Source of the DNA: CAYNWK01 sp964400875
GTDB lineage: Bacteria > Chloroflexota > Anaerolineae > Anaerolineales > UBA4823
DNA length: 9,062 nucleotides
Assembly: GCA_964400875.1 (NCBI GenBank)
Contig: CAYNWK010000176.1
Coordinates: forward strand, 1-9,062
Reading direction: 5' to 3'
In this document: positions 5,584 to 9,062 of the stretch, piece after piece
Position numbering within the stretch: the first letter of the stretch is position 1
Layout: each line of letters opens with the position of its first letter
Made by a program: the position numbers and the translations under genes
Notes under the pieces: model-generated
Databases searched by the model: none
What the model was told of the DNA's origin: nothing
Seen by the model: the letters and a program-made list of their open reading frames with translations, nothing else

Positions 5584-6483
5584 ATGAATCCAATCGAATC
5601 TCTTCTTGCCTCCACCCCGATCATCCTCCTGGACGGCGCCATGGGCACCATGCTCTTTGAGGCCGGGTTGGTATCGGGCGATTCACCGGAACAATGGAAT
5701 GTGCTGCATCCCGAACGCGTCCAAGCCGTCCACAAAGCCTACGTCGAGGCCGGCTCACGCCTGCTGTTGACCAACTCCTTTGGCGGGAGCCTTTACCGGT
5801 TGAACCTGCACAATTTGCAGGATCAGGTGGGTGAGCTGAACCGTGCGGCTGCGGCTAACGCCCGCGCCGCCGCCGATGCTGCGCCTCACCTGGTCGTGGT
5901 GGCGGGTTCGCTTGGACCCACGGGCGAGCTGATGGCTCCCATGGGCACGCTCACTTACGAGGCCGCCGTGGAAGCCTTCGCCGAACAGGCTGCTGCGCTG
6001 GCGGAAGGTGGGGTCGACCTGCTCTGGGTGGAGACCATGAGCGATCTCAACGAAGTCCGGGCTGCGGTGGAAGGCGCGCGCGCCGCCACCAACCTCCCCG
6101 TCGCCGCGACGATGACCTTCGACACCCATGGGCACACTATGATGGGCGTCAGCCCGCTCAAAGCGGTGACGGTATTGAAGGAACTGGACCTTCTCGCGTT
6201 GGGCGCTAATTGCGGCAACGGGCCGGGCGAGATTGAAGCGGTGATCGAGACAATGCACGGCGCTGATCCAGGCGTCCCCCTGATTGCCAAAGCCAACGCC
6301 GGCATCCCCCAACTGGTCGGAACCGAGATCGTCTACGACGGCACGCCGCCGGTGATGGCTGCTTATGCCCAGCGCTCCCGCGACTTGGGCGCTCGGCTGA
6401 TCGGCGGCTGCTGCGGCAGCACGCCGGCCCACATTCGCGCCATGGCTCAGGCCCTCGATCTACCCGTGCCCGCTGTCGAATAA
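5584..6483 (+). CDS. Homocysteine S-methyltransferase family protein (MetH N-terminal/BHMT-like)
   Basis: This 299-residue protein is the zinc-dependent barrel that transfers a methyl group to homocysteine to make methionine in the cytoplasm. It opens with 'ILLDGAMGTMLFEAGL' (about 14-29). 'LLTNSFGGS' (61-69) and 'VAGSLGPTGELMAPMGTLTYEAAVEAFAEQ' (106-135) follow. The zinc ligands are C210 in 'GANCGNGP' and C276/C277 in 'GGCCGSTPAHIRAMA'. Only this domain is present; the folate-, cobalamin- and AdoMet-binding modules of MetH are absent. The methyl donor (betaine, S-methylmethionine, or a separate methyl-corrinoid protein) therefore cannot be told from sequence. ATG 5584 is chosen because the protein then starts just before the conserved barrel. 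The frame is open back to 5491, but that part is AT-rich and overlaps the toxin gene. No strong Shine-Dalgarno is visible. The GC-rich codons mark the return to host-type sequence. Confidence 0.88.
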   Translation: MNPIESLLASTPIILLDGAMGTMLFEAGLVSGDSPEQWNVLHPERVQAVHKAYVEAGSRLLLTNSFGGSLYRLNLHNLQDQVGELNRAAAANARAAADAAPHLVVVAGSLGPTGELMAPMGTLTYEAAVEAFAEQAAALAEGGVDLLWVETMSDLNEVRAAVEGARAATNLPVAATMTFDTHGHTMMGVSPLKAVTVLKELDLLALGANCGNGPGEIEAVIETMHGADPGVPLIAKANAGIPQLVGTEIVYDGTPPVMAAYAQRSRDLGARLIGGCCGSTPAHIRAMAQALDLPVPAVE

Positions 6484-6502
6484 TCGGTTTGTCCTGTTCA
6501 TA

Positions 6503-6514
6503 TGACAATTGTCA
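6503..6514. promoter_or_regulatory. Perfect 12-bp palindrome, possible operator
   Basis: TGACAATTGTCA is fully self-complementary. It lies 20 bases after the methyltransferase stop and about 45 bases before the candidate -10 box of the B12 operon. It may be a repressor site. The regulator is unknown. Confidence 0.35.
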
Positions 6515-6558
6515 CCTTGTTCCAGGTAAACGATGCGGTACAATTGGGTTAGATCGTA

Positions 6559-6564
6559 TATAAT
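6559..6564 (+). promoter_or_regulatory. Candidate -10 box for the cobalamin-uptake operon
   Basis: TATAAT stands about 40 bases upstream of the riboswitch core. Transcription from about 6571 would include the whole aptamer. No good -35 hexamer is found 16-18 bases upstream, so this is a weak call. Confidence 0.4.
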
Positions 6565-6594
6565 CGAGTGGCATCCTTAACAACTGTATATTCG

Positions 6595-6780
<186 letters not shown>

Positions 6781-6813
6781 AGCCTGTTGAACTGAGATCG
6801 AAGCAAACAACCT

Positions 6814-6844
6814 CCCCTGACCGAAAGGCAGGGGATTTCTATTT
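6814..6844 (+). terminator. Riboswitch-controlled intrinsic terminator
   Basis: CCCCTG(A)CC-GAAA-GGCAGGGG (6814-6834) forms an 8-bp stem with one bulged A and a GAAA tetraloop, followed by the T-rich tract ATTTCTATTT (6835-6844). The 5' arm overlaps ACCTCCC (6810-6816), which can instead pair with GGGAGGT (6771-6777) in the aptamer's last arm, giving an antiterminator. Confidence 0.75.
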
Positions 6845-6862
6845 AACACTTGAATGAGTAAA

Positions 6863-6901
6863 GAGTGTGTTTGGGCGGGCTTTGCCCGCCCAAACACACT
6901 C
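6863..6901. repeat. Perfect 18-bp hairpin with 3-base loop
   Basis: GAGTGTGTTTGGGCGGGC (6863-6880) and GCCCGCCCAAACACACTC (6884-6901) are perfect reverse complements around TTT. No T-tract follows, so it is not an ordinary intrinsic terminator. It lies in the leader between the riboswitch terminator and the btuF start. It may be a dispersed palindromic (REP/MITE-like) repeat of the host or a leader mRNA structure. Confidence 0.7.
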
Positions 6902-6958
6902 CACTTCACTCGCGAATTGCGAAACACTATTTTGAAGCTATTGCGGAGATCGTCATCC

Positions 6959-8157
6959 ATGCAAAAGAACCCTGTACCTATCGCCTTGTCGTTTTTATTC
7001 TTGTTGAGCCTGTTGCTCGGCGCATGCGCGCCGGCTGCGCCGTCCGCCACCGAAACCTCCTCTCCCGAACCCACAACCAAACCAACGGAAGCCCCCCGAC
7101 CTACAGATACGCAGCCGCCACAACCTTCCGCAACCTCCGAACCCAAGGAGGAGCCTACAGCTGAATCCATCATGCTGACTGACGGGTTGGGCAAGGAATT
7201 CAGCCTTGAACAGCCCTTCCAACGTGTGGTCTCTCTGGCGCCGTCCAACACGGAGATCCTTTTCGCCGTCGGCGCCGGAGACCAGGTGGTCGGCCGCGAT
7301 GCCTTCTCGGACTACCCCGAAGCCGCCCTGCAGGTGGCCGACATCGGCGGNNNNNNNNNNNNNNNNNNNNNNNNNNNNNNNNNNNNNNNNNNNNNNNNNN
7401 NNNNNNNNNNNNNNNNNNNNNNNNNNNNNNNNNNNNNNNNNNNNNNNNNNGCGATGCCTTCTCGGACTACCCCGAAGCCGCCCTGCAGGTGGCCGACATC
7501 GGCGGTGGCTTTGGTGAGATCGACACGGAAACCCTGATAGCCGCCGATCCAGACCTGGTACTGGCCTCCGAACTTAACGCCCCTGAACAGATCGCTTCCC
7601 TCGAAAATCTAGGCTTATCCGTATTCACGCTGCCCAACCCGAACACCTTCGATGAGTTGTTTGATAATCTGCGCGTGGTCGCCGAGCTCACCGGCCATAC
7701 TGAACAAACCAAGAATTTGATCGCCGACCTTCGAGCCAGGGTTGATGCGGTCGAAACGACAGTTTCAACCGTAGAAGAACAACCCCTGGTCTTCTATGAG
7801 CTGGACAGCACCGATCCCAGCGCGCCCTGGACTGCTGGCGACGACACCTTTATCGATACCCTGATCGCCCAGGCGGGCGGCGAGAACCTTGGGCGTGTGC
7901 TCCAGGGCGATTGGGCGCAAATCAGCCTGGAAGAAATAATCACCAAGGACCCGGACGTGATCGTCTTAGGCGACTACACCTGGGGCGGGGTCACCCCGGC
8001 AGATGTAGCCGCGCGTTCTGGCTGGGAATCCCTTTCCGCTGTCGTCGGTGGCCAGGTTTTCACTTTCGACGACAACCTGGTCAGCCGCCCAGGCCCTCGC
8101 CTGGTGGAGGGACTCGAGGAAATGGCTCGCTTACTCCACCCGGATTTGTTTGAATAA
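6959..8157 (+). CDS. btuF: BtuF-like cobalamin-binding lipoprotein of an ABC importer (contains a false N gap)
   Basis: ATG 6959 follows GGAG (6945-6948) and begins a lipoprotein signal, MQKNPVPIALSFLFL through LLGAC, with the lipidated Cys at residue 23. A Pro/Thr/Ser/Glu-rich linker (about 24-70) follows, as in extracytoplasmic lipoproteins anchored to the membrane. The binding domain starts at 'ITLTDGLG'-type sequence (IMLTDGLGKEFSLEQPFQRVVSLAPSNTEILFAVGAGDQVVGRDAFSDYP), the standard BtuF/FecB-like opening. It continues 'VADIGGGFGEIDTETLIAADPDLVLAS' and ends 'RPGPRLVEGLEEMARLLHP'. Ns occupy 7351-7450 and the 55 bases on either side are identical. Removing Ns and one copy gives one 347-residue open frame, so the gene is intact. 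The riboswitch upstream and the permease downstream make B12 the likely ligand, though haem or siderophore binders share the fold. Confidence 0.87.
7296..7505 (+). other. Assembly artefact: 100-N gap flanked by a 55-bp identical overlap
   Basis: 7296-7350 and 7451-7505 are identical over 55 bases, starting GCGATGCCTTCTCGG and ending GCCGACATCGGCGG. 7351-7450 are Ns. The upstream part reads in frame 2 and the downstream part in frame 1. Deleting 155 bases (Ns plus one copy) brings them into exactly the same frame and gives a continuous substrate-binding protein. This is the pattern of two contigs whose ends overlap by the assembler k-mer but were joined with placeholder Ns. Confidence 0.93.
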
Positions 8158-8217
8158 GTAGGACGAAGAAAGTTCTCCACAGTCCTGCGCGGTTTGAGGC
8201 GAACCGGTTGAAAACCT

Positions 8218-9062
8218 ATGAAAACGACGCTGCAGCCCTACTTGCTCAACATCCTGCTTTTGTTCCTGGCGCTGGTGCTCAGCGTTGCTGTAGGTTCGGT
8301 GTTTATCCCGCCGGCGACCGTGATGCGAATTCTATACTCGCAGTTGCCTAATACGACTATCACTCCGGACTGGCCGGAAACGTTCTCCGTGATCTTGTTC
8401 AGCATCCGCCTGCCGCACGCCGCGCTCATGATCCTCACCGGCGCGGCCTTAGCCAGCAGCGGCGCGGCTTACCAGGGTCTTTTCCGCAACCCGCTCGCCG
8501 ATCCATATCTGATCGGCGTGGCCTCGGGCGCTGGTTTGGGCGCTGTCCTGGCGCTGGCCTTGCGCTGGCCTGACGATCTGCTCGGCCTTTTCACCGTCCC
8601 CGCCGCGGCCTTCCTTGGCGGGGCGCTCACGGTGGCGCTGGTGTACTTTTTGGCTCGGGTCGGACGTTCTGTGCCGACGACAACTCTGATTTTGGCCGGC
8701 GTGGCGGTCAGTTCTTTCGCCACCTCGCTGACCTCCTTCTTGATGCTGCGCTCGAACCAGGAACTGCGCCGTGCCCTGGCCTGGCTGTTGGGCGGTTCGA
8801 TTATGAGTGGTTGGGAACCGGTCGTCGCCATGCTGCCGTATATCCTCCTGGGTATGACGATACTGGCCCTTTCAGGTCACGCCCTCAACGTATTGCAGTT
8901 TGGCGAAGAGCAAGCCCAGCAGCTCGGCCTGTCCGTCGAGCGCACCAAGGTATTCCTGCTGCTGGCAGCTTCCCTGACCAGCGCGGCGGCGGTGGCCTTT
9001 GCCGGTGTGATCGGGTTTATCGGTTTGATCGTCCCTCACCTGGTGCGCATCTTCTGGGGTCC
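8218..9062 (+). CDS. btuC: BtuC-like FecCD-family ABC permease, 3' end outside window
   Basis: ATG 8218 opens a frame that stays open to the window end (281 codons visible). The product is strongly hydrophobic. It begins with a transmembrane helix (YLLNILLLFLALVLSVAVGSVFI) and carries the FecCD signature 'RLPHAALMILTGAALASSGAAYQGLFRNPLADPYLIGVASGAGLGA'. Further on is 'GVIGFIGLIVPHLVRIFWG', the coupling region that contacts the ATPase. At least six hydrophobic segments are visible. Family members have about 330-350 residues, so roughly 50-70 are missing at the end. It starts 60 bases after the btuF-like stop and follows the same riboswitch leader, so it is probably the membrane channel of a B12 importer. 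An ATPase gene (btuD) would be expected just beyond the window. No strong Shine-Dalgarno is seen before the start. Confidence 0.9.
   Translation, partial: MKTTLQPYLLNILLLFLALVLSVAVGSVFIPPATVMRILYSQLPNTTITPDWPETFSVILFSIRLPHAALMILTGAALASSGAAYQGLFRNPLADPYLIGVASGAGLGAVLALALRWPDDLLGLFTVPAAAFLGGALTVALVYFLARVGRSVPTTTLILAGVAVSSFATSLTSFLMLRSNQELRRALAWLLGGSIMSGWEPVVAMLPYILLGMTILALSGHALNVLQFGEEQAQQLGLSVERTKVFLLLAASLTSAAAVAFAGVIGFIGLIVPHLVRIFWG

Noticed and set aside
5755..6432. Minus-strand open frames opposite the methyltransferase
   Set aside because: They are typical antisense shadows of a GC-rich gene, with no domain similarity.
6854..6958. Upstream ATG 6854 as the btuF start
   Set aside because: The extension translates through the 18-bp hairpin and would bury the lipoprotein signal. 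ATG 6959 has GGAG upstream and a proper lipobox.
8469..8831. Minus-strand 120-codon open frame opposite the permease
   Set aside because: The plus strand encodes a clear FecCD permease. The minus-strand product is low-complexity Arg/Pro/Ala-rich.

Overview
The window looks like a scaffold from a metagenome assembly. The host is GC-rich, and its gene content and protein styles resemble Chloroflexota (Anaerolineae-like). That placement rests on general resemblance only; no marker gene is present. Host-type genes (1-1242, 5584-6483, 6959-9062) are GC-rich. The central block (about 3980-5530) is clearly more AT-rich and carries an abortive-infection/toxin-antitoxin module next to insertion sequences, so it is probably acquired accessory DNA.

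Layout. 1-177: C-terminus of a glutamate-synthase-small-subunit-like FAD/NAD(P) oxidoreductase. About 258-1242: a decayed, secreted lactonase-type beta-propeller gene with an in-frame stop after its signal peptide, a frameshift at a T6 run and probably a missing blade. About 1265-2487 (minus): a tnpB-only IS605/IS1341-type element with an intact-looking RuvC/zinc-finger TnpB, a right-end omega-RNA-type hairpin and a nested left-end hairpin. 2488-2657: noncoding, with two perfect inverted repeats. 2658-3968 (minus): a complete ISAs1-family insertion sequence with 16-bp terminal inverted repeats, an intact DDE transposase and an 11-bp direct repeat on each side. 4013-5527: an AbiE-type (type IV) toxin-antitoxin operon. 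It has an 18-bp inverted-repeat operator candidate, an AbiEi antitoxin without a normal start codon, and an AbiEii nucleotidyltransferase toxin broken by one in-frame TAG.

5584-6483: a homocysteine S-methyltransferase. 6559-6844: a cobalamin riboswitch leader with a visible terminator/antiterminator switch. 6863-6901: a strong 18-bp hairpin. 6959-8157: a BtuF-like B12-binding lipoprotein. 8218-9062: the start of a BtuC-like permease, cut by the window end. The riboswitch, BtuF and BtuC form a cobalamin-import operon. The homocysteine methyltransferase just upstream is consistent with a methionine/B12 neighbourhood.

An assembly artefact matters for annotation. The 100-N gap inside the btuF-like gene is flanked by the same 55 bases on each side. 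Removing the Ns and one copy restores one uninterrupted reading frame of 347 codons, so the gap is almost certainly a false scaffold gap and the gene is intact.

No wholly new system is evident. The most notable points are the decaying AbiE module next to a fresh-looking IS insertion with its predicted operator preserved, the legible B12 switch, and the false gap.
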